Shown in pieces: positions 49,313-58,589 of a stretch of 64,000 bases of DNA; position 1 is the stretch's first letter; each line of letters starts with the position of its first letter. Source of the stretch: Novosphingobium sp. (lineage in GTDB: Bacteria > Pseudomonadota > Alphaproteobacteria > Sphingomonadales > Sphingomonadaceae). A model generated the notes under the pieces. That model worked only from the letters and a program-made list of their open reading frames with translations, made no database searches and was not told the origin of the DNA. The stretch covers positions 62,001 to 126,000 of the forward strand of contig JAGHZR010000005.1 in NCBI GenBank assembly GCA_017745295.1, given 5' to 3'. Both the position numbers and the translations under genes were made by a program.

Positions 49313-51040
49313 TCAGCTGTTCGCGCCGGTCAGGTCCCGCGCGGCGATGTAGCCAAAGGTCATGGCCGGGCCGATGGTGACGCCGGCGCCCGGATAGCTC
49401 TCCCCCATGGCCGATGCAGCATTGTTGCCCACGGCATAGAGGCCGGGGATGGCGGCGCCGTGATCGTCCACCACTTGCGCGCGCGCATTGGTGCGCAGGC
49501 CGCCGTTGGTGCCGATGTCGCCCGGATAGATCGGCAGGGCATAGAACGGTCCCTCGGTCAGCGGACGCAGGCAGGGGTTCGGGCCATGGCGGTAATCGCC
49601 GTACATCTTGTCATAGGCCGCGTCCCCGCGATGGAAGGCGGGATCGCGGCCTTCCGCCGCATGGAGGTTGAACTCCGCCACGGTGCCGGCCAGCGCGGCC
49701 GGATCCATGCCGATCTTTGCTGCCAGTTCCTCCACGCTCTGCCCCTTGCGCAGGATCTGGCGCACGCCGCGCGATTGCAGCCAGTCGGGCACCAGTGGCA
49801 GCAGCGGGCCCATCGGGAACTGATGGCGATAGCGGTTGTCGAAGATCATCCAGCTGGGGCTGGCATCGCCATGGTCGCGCTGGCGGCGCGCCATCTCCTG
49901 CCCGGTGACGTGGTAGGATGCCGCCTCGTTCAGATAGCGCTCTCCCTTCTGGTTGACCATGATGCAGCCCGGCAGTGCCCGCTCGATAGTACAGAGCCTG
50001 CCGCGATCCTCACCCGGAACGTAGAACACCGGCGCGGCCCAGGCCGATTGCAGGTTCATCGTGCCCGCCCCGATCGCCGCGCCCGCCCGGATGGAATCGC
50101 CGGTATTGCTGGTGACGCCGCCAGAAAGTTTCGCCTGCGGATAGAGCGGCGCATTGGCATCGCGCATCTGCTGGTTCTTGTCGAACCCGCCCGCCGCCAG
50201 CACCACGCCCTTGCGCACGCCGATCCGCAGGGGCTTGCCGCCGCGCTCCACCACGATGCCCGTGACGCGGCCGTCCCCGTGCTCATCCTCGCGCACGATC
50301 TCCCGCATCGGGCTCGCCAGCCAGACCGGCACGCCCGCCTCGTCCAGCGCCAGCCGCAAGGCGCCGGTCAGCGCCGTACCCAGAGTCAGGCGGCGATCCT
50401 TGCGCGAGGTAAAGCGGAACGGCAGGTCCAGCCAGTACTTGCCCATGTTGGCGACAAGGTGCGTGAACCAGCCCTTGGTGCGGTAAAGCAGCTCGTAGGT
50501 CTCGGCGAAGGTCCACTGGAGATAGCCGAACAGGCTGGCCGCCGGGGAAGGAAATCGCTGCGTGCGTATCGCCGCGCCCAGCAGCTTGCCGTCGAACTCC
50601 AACGGCAGATGGGTGCGGAATCCGGTAGGCGAACCGCCCGGATTTTCCGCATGATAGTCGGGATAGGGCTGCGCCTGATAGCGCACGCGCGTGTTTGCGG
50701 TGACCCAGCGCAGCATAGGCGCGGCATTGTCCACATAGGCGCGGATGTTCTCATCGGGCACATTGGCGGCCGAGAGCCCGCGCACATAGCGGAAGGCATC
50801 GTCCAGATCGTCCACAAACCCGGCTTCACGCGCCTGGTCGCTGCCCGGAATCCAGATGCCGCCGCCCGACGTGGCGGAAGTGCCGCCCCACAGCGGGTCC
50901 TTTTCGACGATCAGCACATCCGCCCGGCCCTTCGCCGCCACCAGCGCAGACAGCATTCCGCCTGCCCCCGATCCGACGACGACGACATCGACGACCTTGT
51001 CCCACTGTGCGTCCCATTGCGCGCTCGAATTCCCGGTCAT
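49313..51040 (-). CDS. kstD: 3-ketosteroid delta1-dehydrogenase (KstD)
   Basis: This 575-aa FAD enzyme has the N-terminal dinucleotide motif VVVGSGAGGML at 21-31, WGGTSATSGGGIWIPG at 51-66 and the C-terminal GESYPGAGVTIGPAMTFGY, in which Tyr549 corresponds to a catalytic tyrosine of KstD. It inserts the C1-C2 double bond in ring A, yielding the 1,4-dien-3-one substrate of KshA. The combination of KstD and KshA starts opening of the steroid nucleus. The ATG at 51040 is preceded by GAGAGG. It is divergent from the SDR at 51176. Confidence 0.92.
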   Translation of the reverse strand: MTGNSSAQWDAQWDKVVDVVVVGSGAGGMLSALVAAKGRADVLIVEKDPLWGGTSATSGGGIWIPGSDQAREAGFVDDLDDAFRYVRGLSAANVPDENIRAYVDNAAPMLRWVTANTRVRYQAQPYPDYHAENPGGSPTGFRTHLPLEFDGKLLGAAIRTQRFPSPAASLFGYLQWTFAETYELLYRTKGWFTHLVANMGKYWLDLPFRFTSRKDRRLTLGTALTGALRLALDEAGVPVWLASPMREIVREDEHGDGRVTGIVVERGGKPLRIGVRKGVVLAAGGFDKNQQMRDANAPLYPQAKLSGGVTSNTGDSIRAGAAIGAGTMNLQSAWAAPVFYVPGEDRGRLCTIERALPGCIMVNQKGERYLNEAASYHVTGQEMARRQRDHGDASPSWMIFDNRYRHQFPMGPLLPLVPDWLQSRGVRQILRKGQSVEELAAKIGMDPAALAGTVAEFNLHAAEGRDPAFHRGDAAYDKMYGDYRHGPNPCLRPLTEGPFYALPIYPGDIGTNGGLRTNARAQVVDDHGAAIPGLYAVGNNAASAMGESYPGAGVTIGPAMTFGYIAARDLTGANS

Positions 51041-51175
51041 GCCTCTCACCCGGCCGGTAGCCCGGCCTCTTTATAGGATCTTGTGACGCATGTTGCGATT
51101 GATATTGCACTCCTGTCAACTCCATGCGTAAAATGATGCGTCATTTTTTACGAGTCATTCGGGTAAAAGAGCATA
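51041..51175. promoter_or_regulatory. divergent promoter with repeated TGACGCAT/ATGCGTAAAAT motifs
   Basis: Between kstD and the SDR at 51176, TGACGCAT lies at 51084-51091, ATGCGTAAAAT at 51124-51134 and TGATGCGTCA, a near-palindrome, at 51134-51143, with TTTTTTACGAGTC just after. The repetition of TGCGTA/TGCGTC half-sites resembles operators elsewhere in this island. Confidence 0.55.
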
Positions 51176-51937
51176 ATGGTGGAGATGGAAGGCAAAGTGG
51201 CGCTGATTACCGGCGCGGGACAAGGGATCGGCCATGGCGTGGCGCGGGCGATGGCGCAGGCCGGGGCACAAGTCATGCTGGCAGGCCGCACTTATGACAA
51301 GGTGGCGCAGGCGGCTCAGACGATCGTCGCGGAAGGCGGCGAAGCACAGGCGCTGGCCTGCGACGTCTGCAATGCGGAGCAGATCGACGCGGCGGTAGAG
51401 GCCACTTGCGCCGCGTTCGGCGGGATCGACGTGCTGGTCAACAATGCGCAGCAAGTGCCGCTGGGCAAGCTGGACGACGTGACGGACGAGGCTTTTATTG
51501 CCGGCTTCGAATCCGGTCCGCTGGCCACGTTCCGCCTGATGAAGCGCGTGCAGCCAGTGATGGCGGCGCGCGGCGGCGGCACGATCTTCAACTTCGCCTC
51601 CTCGGCCGGGATCCGCTGGGACATGACCGGATACGGCGCCTATGCCGCCGTGAAGCAGGCCACCCGCGCGCTGACCCGCGCCGCCGCCGCCGAGTGGGGC
51701 CGCGCCGGCGTGCGCGTGCTGACCATCGCGCCGCACGGGGAATCGCCCGGCCTCAAGGGCTGGATCGAACACAATCCGGCAGAGGCGGAAGCCTTCTTCC
51801 GCACGATTCCGCTCGGCCGGATCGGTCGGCTGGAGGAAGACATTGGCCGCGCGCTGGTGGCCCTGTCCGGCACCGACCTTGGCTATCTGACCGGCACCAC
51901 CATCCCGCTCGACGGCGGGCAGGCCAATTTCGACTGA
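51176..51937 (+). CDS. short-chain dehydrogenase/reductase
   Basis: This 253-aa SDR has TGAGQGIGHGVARAMAQAGA, AGRTYDK (NADP-like), NNAQQVPLG in place of NNAG, FASSAGIRWDM with the Ser, and YAAVKQATRALT. It ends in TIPLDGGQANFD. It is the first gene of a four-gene plus-strand run (51176-54607) starting at a promoter with the recurrent motif. The ATG at 51176 has only a weak AAGAG upstream. Substrate is not recognised. Confidence 0.78.
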   Translation: MVEMEGKVALITGAGQGIGHGVARAMAQAGAQVMLAGRTYDKVAQAAQTIVAEGGEAQALACDVCNAEQIDAAVEATCAAFGGIDVLVNNAQQVPLGKLDDVTDEAFIAGFESGPLATFRLMKRVQPVMAARGGGTIFNFASSAGIRWDMTGYGAYAAVKQATRALTRAAAAEWGRAGVRVLTIAPHGESPGLKGWIEHNPAEAEAFFRTIPLGRIGRLEEDIGRALVALSGTDLGYLTGTTIPLDGGQANFD

Positions 51938-51952
51938 AGGACGGCGGGACTC

Positions 51953-52660
51953 GTGGAAAAGATCGTCGCTGCCCTTTGGGCGCCTCAGGACGGAAATCGT
52001 GCCGCCTACGCGGACCGGCTGCTGGCCGGATTGCCCGCCGCTCTGCAGGCGGCCGGAGCTCGGCGCGTGCGCCTGAATTTGCGCGATGCGGCGGTCTCGC
52101 CGGCGGACCAGATGGTGCAGCGCTGGCAGGCCCCGCAGCAGGATGCGATCGTGCAGTTCTGGATGGACTCGGCCAATTGCCGGTTTCGCGGCGCGGTGGA
52201 CGCCGTGCTGGCAGAGTACTCGGACCGTTTCGCCGCATGGCTGGTCTGCGAATCGACCATCATTGCCAACGATACGCACCCGCCCCGGCCCGATGCGCGG
52301 ACCTGGGGCTGGAGCCAGTCGACATTCCTGGCCTTCCGCCGCGACATGAGCCGCGACGCCGCGCTCGCGCACTGGCTGGGCGAACACACCCGCGTCGCCA
52401 TCGAGACGCAAGCGAACTTCGAATACGTGCAGAACATCGTGGTGCGCCCGCTCACCGCAGACGCGCCGGCCTACGATGCCTTCGTGGAGGAATGCTTCCC
52501 GGCCGAGGCGATGTCCGCGCCGGAAGTGTTCTTCGACGCGGCCGGCGATCCGGCCAAGTTCGAAGAGAACGCCCGCATCATGATGGACAGCTGCACGCGC
52601 TTCATCGACTTTTCGCGGATCGATGTGATCCCGACCAGCCAATTCCAGTTCGCGGACTGA
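51953..52660 (+). CDS. EthD-like protein (second)
   Basis: This 235-aa protein is not a close match to any family I know but has the dimeric alpha-beta barrel pattern twice: KIVAALWAPQDGNRAAYADRL near the start and TFLAFRRDMSRDAALAHWLGEHTRV in the middle, the second with the H-x-x-x-A signature of EthD-type proteins. It resembles in layout, not sequence, the protein at 40452-41069. GTG start at 51953 with poor ribosome site, 15 bases after the SDR, probably translated as part of one operon. Confidence 0.55.
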   Translation: MEKIVAALWAPQDGNRAAYADRLLAGLPAALQAAGARRVRLNLRDAAVSPADQMVQRWQAPQQDAIVQFWMDSANCRFRGAVDAVLAEYSDRFAAWLVCESTIIANDTHPPRPDARTWGWSQSTFLAFRRDMSRDAALAHWLGEHTRVAIETQANFEYVQNIVVRPLTADAPAYDAFVEECFPAEAMSAPEVFFDAAGDPAKFEENARIMMDSCTRFIDFSRIDVIPTSQFQFAD

Positions 52661-52705
52661 CGCACGCGCTGACTTTAGACAAATAGAACCAACGGGAGAG
52701 AAAAA

Positions 52706-53584
52706 ATGGCACAAGGAAACGGAAAGGTCGCGCTTGTCACCGGCGCAAGCCGGGGCGCCGGCGCGGGCATTGCGCGCGGCTTCGGCGAAATGGGCTACAC
52801 CGTCTATGTCACAGGCCGCACGACGGTGCCGGGCGATGCCAAGGGGTGGGACGGATCGGTGCTGCCCGGCACGGTGGCGGAAACCGCCGTCCGCGTGAAC
52901 GAACTGGGCGGCACCGGCATCCCGGTGGTCTGCGACCATGCCGACGATGCGCAAGTCGCCGCGTTGTTCGACCGTATCCGGCAGGAATCCGGTCGGCTGG
53001 ACGTGCTCGTCAACAATGCCGCCTATATGCATCACCAGCTGATCGCCAAGATGCCGTTCTGGGAGAAGGAGCTGGACGCGCAGAAGATCCTCGATGTCGG
53101 TCTGCGCTCCGCTTATGTCGCCAGCTGGCATGCGGCGCGGATGATGGTGCCGCAGGGATCGGGCTGCATCGCCATGACCTCCTCGTTCGGCGCCTCCTGC
53201 TACATGCACGGCCCGGCTTATGGCGCGCAGAAGGCCGGCCTGGACAAGCTGGCGCACGACATGGAGCACGACTTGCGGGGCACCGGCGTGATCGCCGTCT
53301 CGCTCTGGCTGGGCCCCCAAGTCACCGAACGGGCCGAGATCGCCCGCCGCACCAATCCCGAACAGTATGAGGCTTTCGCGGAAATGGCGGAGAACCCGGA
53401 ATTTTCCGCGCATGTGCTGGAAGCGATCCAGAACGCGCCGGATCGCGAGGAGCTTTCCGGCCAGACGCTGATTACCGCCGAAGTGGCCCGCACACTGGGC
53501 GTTAGCGATCGCGGACGGGAGCGTCCCTCGCACCGCGAGATGCTAGGCAGCCCGCGCCCCAAGAACCCGGCGGCCGTCTATTGA
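52706..53584 (+). CDS. short-chain dehydrogenase/reductase, DHRS1-like
   Basis: This 292-aa SDR has TGASRGAGAGIARGFGEMGY, TGRTTVPG, NNAAYMHHQ, TSSFGASCYMHG and YGAQKAGLDK. The Y-G-A-Q-K site and the extended C-terminal tail are reminiscent of DHRS1-type SDRs, some of which act on steroids. GGGAGAG precedes the ATG at 52706. It lies in the operon with the EthD-like protein and the esterase. Substrate unknown. Confidence 0.75.
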   Translation: MAQGNGKVALVTGASRGAGAGIARGFGEMGYTVYVTGRTTVPGDAKGWDGSVLPGTVAETAVRVNELGGTGIPVVCDHADDAQVAALFDRIRQESGRLDVLVNNAAYMHHQLIAKMPFWEKELDAQKILDVGLRSAYVASWHAARMMVPQGSGCIAMTSSFGASCYMHGPAYGAQKAGLDKLAHDMEHDLRGTGVIAVSLWLGPQVTERAEIARRTNPEQYEAFAEMAENPEFSAHVLEAIQNAPDREELSGQTLITAEVARTLGVSDRGRERPSHREMLGSPRPKNPAAVY

Positions 53585-53665
53585 CGAAGACCGCCCGCAG
53601 ACCAGACTGACGATAAGCACCGGCGAGGCGAACGCGCGCCGGTCAAGGAGAGGAACGCACCGAGG

Positions 53666-54607
53666 ATGCTCGATCCCCATATCAAGGCGCTGCTAGAGAT
53701 GTTCTCCGTCGCCCCCAAAGTCGATTACGCCACGATCACGCCCGAAACGCTGCGGGCAACCAGCGACCAGCCGATGGCCTTCGCGCCGCCGCCCGAAGTG
53801 GCGCGGGTGGAAGAGCTGGTCCTCCCCCTGCCCGGCCGCGACATTCCGGCGCGGCTCTACCTGCCCGAAAGTGCGGGCGAAGCCAGAGATGAAACCCCGC
53901 CGCTGGTGGTCTTCTACCATGGCGGCGGCTGGGTGATCGGCACGCTGGATACGCATGACGCCACCTGCCGCCAACTGGCGCGCGAAAGCAGCGCGGCAGT
54001 GCTGTCGGTGGGCTATCGCCTCGCACCCGAGCATCCGTTCCCCACACCGCTTGACGATTGCTACGACGCGCTCGTCTGGGCAGCGGCCCACGGCGAAACG
54101 TTGGGTGTCGATGCCACGCGACTGGCCGTGGCGGGCGACAGCGCGGGCGGCAACCTTGCAGCCGCCGTGGCAATCCGCGCGCGTGATGAGGGCGGGCCTG
54201 CACTGCGCCATCAGGCGCTGGCCTATCCGGTCACCTGCAACAGCTTCGGCCATGCCTCCTACGAAGAGAATGGCGACGGCAGCTATTTCCTCTCGACAGA
54301 TGCCATGCGCTGGTTCTGGCAGCACTATCTGGGTAGCGACACGGCCGATCACGTCCCGCTCGCCAGCGTGCTGGGCACGCCCGATCTTGCCGGGCTGCCT
54401 TCGGCCACGGTGATCACGGCCGAGCACGATCCGCTGCGCGATGAAGGCATGGCCTATGCCGCGCGACTGGGCGAAGCAGGCGTGAAGGTCGACAGCACCG
54501 TCGCGCCGGGGATGATCCACGGCTTCCTGTCGATGTTCCAGGCGGTGCCCGGCGCGCTGCCATGGATGGAGCGCGTCGGGAGGGGACTTCGCGAAGCGCT
54601 CGCCTGA
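53666..54607 (+). CDS. HSL-family alpha/beta hydrolase (esterase)
   Basis: This 313-aa enzyme belongs to the hormone-sensitive-lipase-like esterases. It has the oxyanion motif HGGG at 85-88, the nucleophile Ser159 in GDSAGG, Asp255 in EHDPLRD and His285 in GMIHGF. It could hydrolyse a steroid ester or lactone, for example the product of the Baeyer-Villiger enzyme at 56972-58510; that link is inference. AAGGAGAGG lies about 12 bases before the ATG. A small hairpin (TCGCCTG/CAGGCGA, 54600-54619) covers its end. Confidence 0.82.
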   Translation: MLDPHIKALLEMFSVAPKVDYATITPETLRATSDQPMAFAPPPEVARVEELVLPLPGRDIPARLYLPESAGEARDETPPLVVFYHGGGWVIGTLDTHDATCRQLARESSAAVLSVGYRLAPEHPFPTPLDDCYDALVWAAAHGETLGVDATRLAVAGDSAGGNLAAAVAIRARDEGGPALRHQALAYPVTCNSFGHASYEENGDGSYFLSTDAMRWFWQHYLGSDTADHVPLASVLGTPDLAGLPSATVITAEHDPLRDEGMAYAARLGEAGVKVDSTVAPGMIHGFLSMFQAVPGALPWMERVGRGLREALA

Positions 54608-54631
54608 CTGTCCAGGCGAACGTCCTGTCGA

Positions 54632-55387
54632 TCAGATGGCGGTCGCGCCGCCATCGATCACCATGGGATGGCCGGTGACGAAGGCCGACGCGTCGCTGCA
54701 GAGCCAGACGACCGCCTCGGCAATCTCCTCCGCCTTGCCCATGCGGCCCATCGGGGTCATCCCCTCGATCACTTGCTTCATTTGCGGATCGGCGACCAGC
54801 GGTGCCGTCATCGGCGTTTCGATCACGCCGGGGCACACCGCATTGACGCGGATGCCGGCCTTGGCCCAGCGCAGCGCGCCGTGGCGGGTCAGGCCGATGA
54901 CGCCGTGCTTGGTGGCGGTGTAGCCGGGCTGGCTGGGATTGCCGACCAGGCCGTTGATCGAGGCGGTATTGACGATGGCGCCGCCGCCTTGTGCCAGCAT
55001 CACTTCCGCTTCCTCCCGCATGCATAGCATCACGCCGGTCAGGTTGATGCCCACGCTGCGCGCCCAGACCTCATCCTCATATTCGTTGGCGGCGATGGAG
55101 TTGATCCCGGCATTATTGAACGCATAGTCGAGCCGTCCGAATGCGGAGACTGCGGCGGCGACCATCGCCTTCACCTCATCCCCCTTGCTCACGTCGCAGC
55201 GTTGCCAGACGGCCTTGCCGCCGGCCTGCTCGATCAGCGAGACGGTTTCACGGCCGCCTTCCTCGTTGACGTCGCTGACCAGCACGCTGGCGCCGGAACG
55301 GGCGAAGGCCAGCGCGGCAGCCCGGCCGATGCCGCCGCTTGCGCCGGTGACCAGCGCGACCTTGCCGGCCAATCCGTAATCGATCAT
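54632..55387 (-). CDS. short-chain dehydrogenase/reductase
   Basis: This 251-aa SDR has TGASGGIGRAAALAFARSGA, SDVNEEG (NAD-type), FNNAGINSIA, NTASINGLVG with the Ser and YTATKHG. It ends PMVIDGGATAI. It resembles 7-alpha-hydroxysteroid and glucose dehydrogenases of the classical group, with no diagnostic steroid residue visible. A GAGAGG suits the ATG at 55387; the ATG at 55393 is an alternative. It is convergent with the esterase and precedes nothing on its strand before the operon ends. Confidence 0.78.
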   Translation of the reverse strand: MIDYGLAGKVALVTGASGGIGRAAALAFARSGASVLVSDVNEEGGRETVSLIEQAGGKAVWQRCDVSKGDEVKAMVAAAVSAFGRLDYAFNNAGINSIAANEYEDEVWARSVGINLTGVMLCMREEAEVMLAQGGGAIVNTASINGLVGNPSQPGYTATKHGVIGLTRHGALRWAKAGIRVNAVCPGVIETPMTAPLVADPQMKQVIEGMTPMGRMGKAEEIAEAVVWLCSDASAFVTGHPMVIDGGATAI

Positions 55388-55424
55388 TCCCATATCCTCT
55401 CTCAGATCTCTTTCAGGCAGCTAC

Positions 55425-55931
55425 TCAAGCAGCCACTGGCACTTCGCCGCAGGCGATGACGCGCAGCGCACCGTCCTCGGCGATTTCCTCGGTAATCATC
55501 GACGTCACCCGGCTTACCGTTTCGGCGATTAACCAGCGGCCCTGATGCCGGCGGTAGACGTCCTCATATTCCACCGCGAGGCGGGTGACGCGCTGGGCGC
55601 TCATCAGGATGGTGCGGAAATTGAGCGACCAGAGCCCGCGCGCCTCCTCCGGCCCGACAAGGTCGATCTCCCAGTTGGTGGCGTGGTGAATGTCATGCAC
55701 GCCGGGCTGGCAGGCCATCTGGCTGAACACCTCTACGAAGGCATCGCGGTCCGTAAATTCGGGGAATCCTTCGTAAGCGATGCGCGCGCCGGTCGGCAGG
55801 AAGCAGTCGCGCACGACATCCGGCTCTTTGAGATCGCAGGCGCGCAGGTAACGGGCCTTGAGCGCACGGATCGCCTCCTTATCCTCCAGCACGGCAAGGC
55901 GCGCGGCCAGATCCGCCAACTCGATCATCAT
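55425..55931 (-). CDS. SnoaL/NTF2-like fold protein
   Basis: This 168-aa protein shows the SnoaL-like first helix LAVLEDKEAIRALKARYLRACD and a second motif HHATNWEIDLVG where the His pair of the SnoaL_4 group sits. No ketosteroid-isomerase triad. GGGAGA is six bases before the ATG at 55931. It lies between two SDR genes on the same strand (gaps of 37 and 76 bases), so all three may be one transcript. Function unknown. Confidence 0.65.
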   Translation of the reverse strand: MMIELADLAARLAVLEDKEAIRALKARYLRACDLKEPDVVRDCFLPTGARIAYEGFPEFTDRDAFVEVFSQMACQPGVHDIHHATNWEIDLVGPEEARGLWSLNFRTILMSAQRVTRLAVEYEDVYRRHQGRWLIAETVSRVTSMITEEIAEDGALRVIACGEVPVAA

Positions 55932-56007
55932 CGTAAATCTCCCATCCATTGCTCCGCTGCACACTCGGCAGCGGCATTATCGAAGCCTCTGACAGCCTTC
56001 GCGAAAA

Positions 56008-56862
56008 TCAGCCTTCATGGATTTCATGCGCAATGTCAGGCATCAAAGGCGGTGTCTCGTTATGGAAGAAGGCCATGCGCCCTTCCAGCACTTGCCGGCT
56101 CATCTCGGGCTGGCTGTGGACCCAGAACTTGTTCTCCGCGATCTGTTCTAGGAACAGGCGGCAGCCCTCGTCCAGATCCATGCCGTAAGCGTTCATCATC
56201 TCGGCCATCTTGCGGCGGTGGCTGGCCGCCGCCTCCGGCTCGCCCGCGCCGGCTTCGGCATTGAAGATGTTGGTCTTGAGCATTCCCGGAATGATCGAGG
56301 AGACATGGATCGGTGCCTCCTTCAGCTGCATTTCGAGATAGAGGCACTCGCTGAAGGCCTGCACCGCGTGCTTGGTGACGATATAGGCGGTCTGCGCCGG
56401 CATGACCGAGAAGCCGCCGATCGAGGACAAGTTGGCGATCCATGCCTCCTTGCCGCTTTCCAACATGCGCGGCACGAAGGCGCGCACACCATGGATCACG
56501 CCGTGGATGTTGATGTCCAGCGTCGCCTCCCAGCGGGCGACCGGGATTTCCCAGGTGAAGCCCACTGTTTCGATCCCGGCGTTGTTCACCAGCAGGCGCA
56601 CGTCGCCATGCGTGGCGAAGACATGGTCGGCCAGTTGATCGAGTTCCTCGGGCCTAGAAACGTCTACCCGCACCGCCTCGGCCGCGCCGCCGGCGGACTG
56701 GATGGCATCGACCGTCGCCTGCGCGGCGGTCTGATTGATGTCGGCGACCACCACGGTCATGCCCAGCGCACCCGCGCGCCGGGCAAGGCCCGCGCCGATG
56801 CCCGATCCGGCCCCCGTGATGACGGCCACGCCGCCTGCGAAAACTTCGGCGTCACGCGCCAT
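56008..56862 (-). CDS. short-chain dehydrogenase/reductase
   Basis: This 284-aa SDR has ITGAGSGIGAGLARRAGALG, ADINQTAA, NNAGIETVG, NLSSIGGFSV with the Ser and YIVTKHAVQAFSE with the Tyr/Lys. The longer C-terminal part contains a MNAYGMDLDEGCRLF segment and lacks the usual C-terminal DGG, resembling SDRs of unknown substrate common in sphingomonads. GGGAGAG precedes the ATG at 56862. It probably forms an operon with the BVMO upstream and the NTF2-like protein downstream. Confidence 0.75.
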   Translation of the reverse strand: MARDAEVFAGGVAVITGAGSGIGAGLARRAGALGMTVVVADINQTAAQATVDAIQSAGGAAEAVRVDVSRPEELDQLADHVFATHGDVRLLVNNAGIETVGFTWEIPVARWEATLDINIHGVIHGVRAFVPRMLESGKEAWIANLSSIGGFSVMPAQTAYIVTKHAVQAFSECLYLEMQLKEAPIHVSSIIPGMLKTNIFNAEAGAGEPEAAASHRRKMAEMMNAYGMDLDEGCRLFLEQIAENKFWVHSQPEMSRQVLEGRMAFFHNETPPLMPDIAHEIHEG

Positions 56863-56971
56863 GCAAACTCTCCCTCAGCCCCGTTGTCGTGTAGGAAAAA
56901 ACGTCGCCCTCGACAGGCTGGCCCTCACCGCCCCATTGCCCGGGCGACGGCGCCCCTTCTTCCCCGCCGAA

Positions 56972-58510
56972 TCAAGCCGGGGTTTCTTCCTCCAGCTGCC
57001 CGGACCGGGCGGCATCGGCCTGAACCGACGATCCATCGGAAAGCCCGTAATCCGCGAAGATCGGCGTACGCATGGCGTCGGCGAAGGCGTCGTAGCTCCA
57101 CGGCCAGCTGGCCGGAACGCCTTCTGCATCCAGATACCAGCTGGTGCAGCCCGAACCGAAGATCGTCTTCTTCGCCGCATCGATCCGGCGTTCTTCATAG
57201 TCCGCATGCGCAGCCGCAGTCGGCGCAATCTGCCGCACTTCGCCGGTGCGCAACCGGTCCAGCAATTGCTCCACGTAGTCCCACTGCCGTTCGGCAATGT
57301 CGATCAGGGAGAAGTTGCCGACCGGCCCCGTCGGCCCGTTGAGCAGGAACAGGTTGGGGAAATGCGGCACGCTGAGCGCGTAGTAGGCAGTCGGCCGCTT
57401 GGCCCATGCCTCATCCAGCGAACGGCCGCCCTCACCCGTCACCGTTGCCGGGCGGATGAAGCGATCGGCGTGGAAGCCGGTGGCAAGGATCAGCGTGTCG
57501 AGCGGGTGGAACGTGCCGTCCTGCATGCGCACGCCTTCCGGCTCAACCCGCGCGATACGCCCGGTTTCGACGTAGACGGAGGGGCTCTGCACTTCCTCAT
57601 AGAAGCACCACGAATAGATCAGCCGCTTGCAGGCCGCGCGGTAATCGGGGCGCAGCTTCTCGCGCAGCTGCGGATCGCGGATCGAGTTCTCCAGATTGAC
57701 GCGGCATATCTCCTCGATCTCCGCCATTTCCGGGCCGTCGATATCGGTAATGCCATCGGTGAAGCGCCGGATCGCGCCGATATAGTCCTCGTGATAGCGG
57801 ATCGCGTCCATCAGCGCGGGATCGGCGCGGAAGGCGGCGCGGTCTTCGTCGCTATAAGGGAACTGCGGCACCGGCATGATCCACTGCGGAGAGCGCTGGA
57901 AATGCACCAGCTTCTCCACCCGCTTGTTGATCGCGGTCAGGATCTGCACGCCGGTCGATCCGCAGCCGATCAGGCCGACGCGGGCGCCGTCGATCGGGGC
58001 GTCGTCATCCCAGCGGGCAGTGTGGAAGGCATGGCCGGCGAAGCTTTCCAGCCCCTCGATGGGGGGCGTCTTGGGGTGGTGCAGCACGCCGGAGGCGGCG
58101 ATAACCACGTCGAAGCGATGGCTCTCGCCATTTGCCAGCGTCACCGTCCATTCGGCGGCGGCCTCATCCCACACCAGCCCGGCGACTTCGCAGCTGAAGC
58201 GGATCGAGCGGCGCACGTCGTACTTGTCCGCCACCATTTCGAAATAGGCCTGAATCTCGGGCCCGGCGGCGTAATAGGCCTTCCACTCGGGATAAGGCTC
58301 GAACGCGTAAGTATAGGCATGGGCCGGCACGTCGCAGGTGAGGCCCGGATAGCGGTTTTCACGCCAGGTGCCGCCCAGCTTGTCGGCCTTTTCGAAGAGC
58401 GTGAACTCCTCTCCGTTCTGCCGCAGCTTTACCCCGGCAAGCAGCCCCGCCATGCCTGCGCCGACGATCGCGTACCGCAACTTGCGCGTCGTCTGCTTGT
58501 CCTGTGCCAT
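56972..58510 (-). CDS. Baeyer-Villiger-type flavin monooxygenase
   Basis: This 512-aa flavoprotein has two Rossmann motifs, GAGMAG at 17-22 and GCGSTG at 182-187, and between them the Baeyer-Villiger fingerprint F-x-G-x-x-x-H-x-x-x-W at residues 157-167 (FAGHAFHTARW), followed by Asp rather than Pro. The ATG segment LILATGFHAD is also present. Such enzymes convert ketones to esters or lactones with NADPH and O2; steroid monooxygenases of this type cut the C17 acetyl side chain or expand ring D. Role here is inference. ATG at 58510 with GGAGAGAGG upstream. Confidence 0.85.
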   Translation of the reverse strand: MAQDKQTTRKLRYAIVGAGMAGLLAGVKLRQNGEEFTLFEKADKLGGTWRENRYPGLTCDVPAHAYTYAFEPYPEWKAYYAAGPEIQAYFEMVADKYDVRRSIRFSCEVAGLVWDEAAAEWTVTLANGESHRFDVVIAASGVLHHPKTPPIEGLESFAGHAFHTARWDDDAPIDGARVGLIGCGSTGVQILTAINKRVEKLVHFQRSPQWIMPVPQFPYSDEDRAAFRADPALMDAIRYHEDYIGAIRRFTDGITDIDGPEMAEIEEICRVNLENSIRDPQLREKLRPDYRAACKRLIYSWCFYEEVQSPSVYVETGRIARVEPEGVRMQDGTFHPLDTLILATGFHADRFIRPATVTGEGGRSLDEAWAKRPTAYYALSVPHFPNLFLLNGPTGPVGNFSLIDIAERQWDYVEQLLDRLRTGEVRQIAPTAAAHADYEERRIDAAKKTIFGSGCTSWYLDAEGVPASWPWSYDAFADAMRTPIFADYGLSDGSSVQADAARSGQLEEETPA

Positions 58511-58589
58511 AGTCTTCCTCTCTCCATTCGGTGGCCTATCCCGCCAGTGGTCAGCGTGCGGGGCCCGGCCAATTCTCTGTTCTACGATT

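Noticed and set aside
51155..53533. Minus-strand open frame of about 790 codons opposite three plus-strand genes
   Set aside because: Shadow of the SDR and EthD-like genes; low-complexity composition with no domain.
54600..54619. TCGCCTG/CAGGCGA hairpin at the end of the esterase gene as a terminator
   Set aside because: The stem is only seven bases and no T-run follows on either strand; mentioned with the gene but not called.
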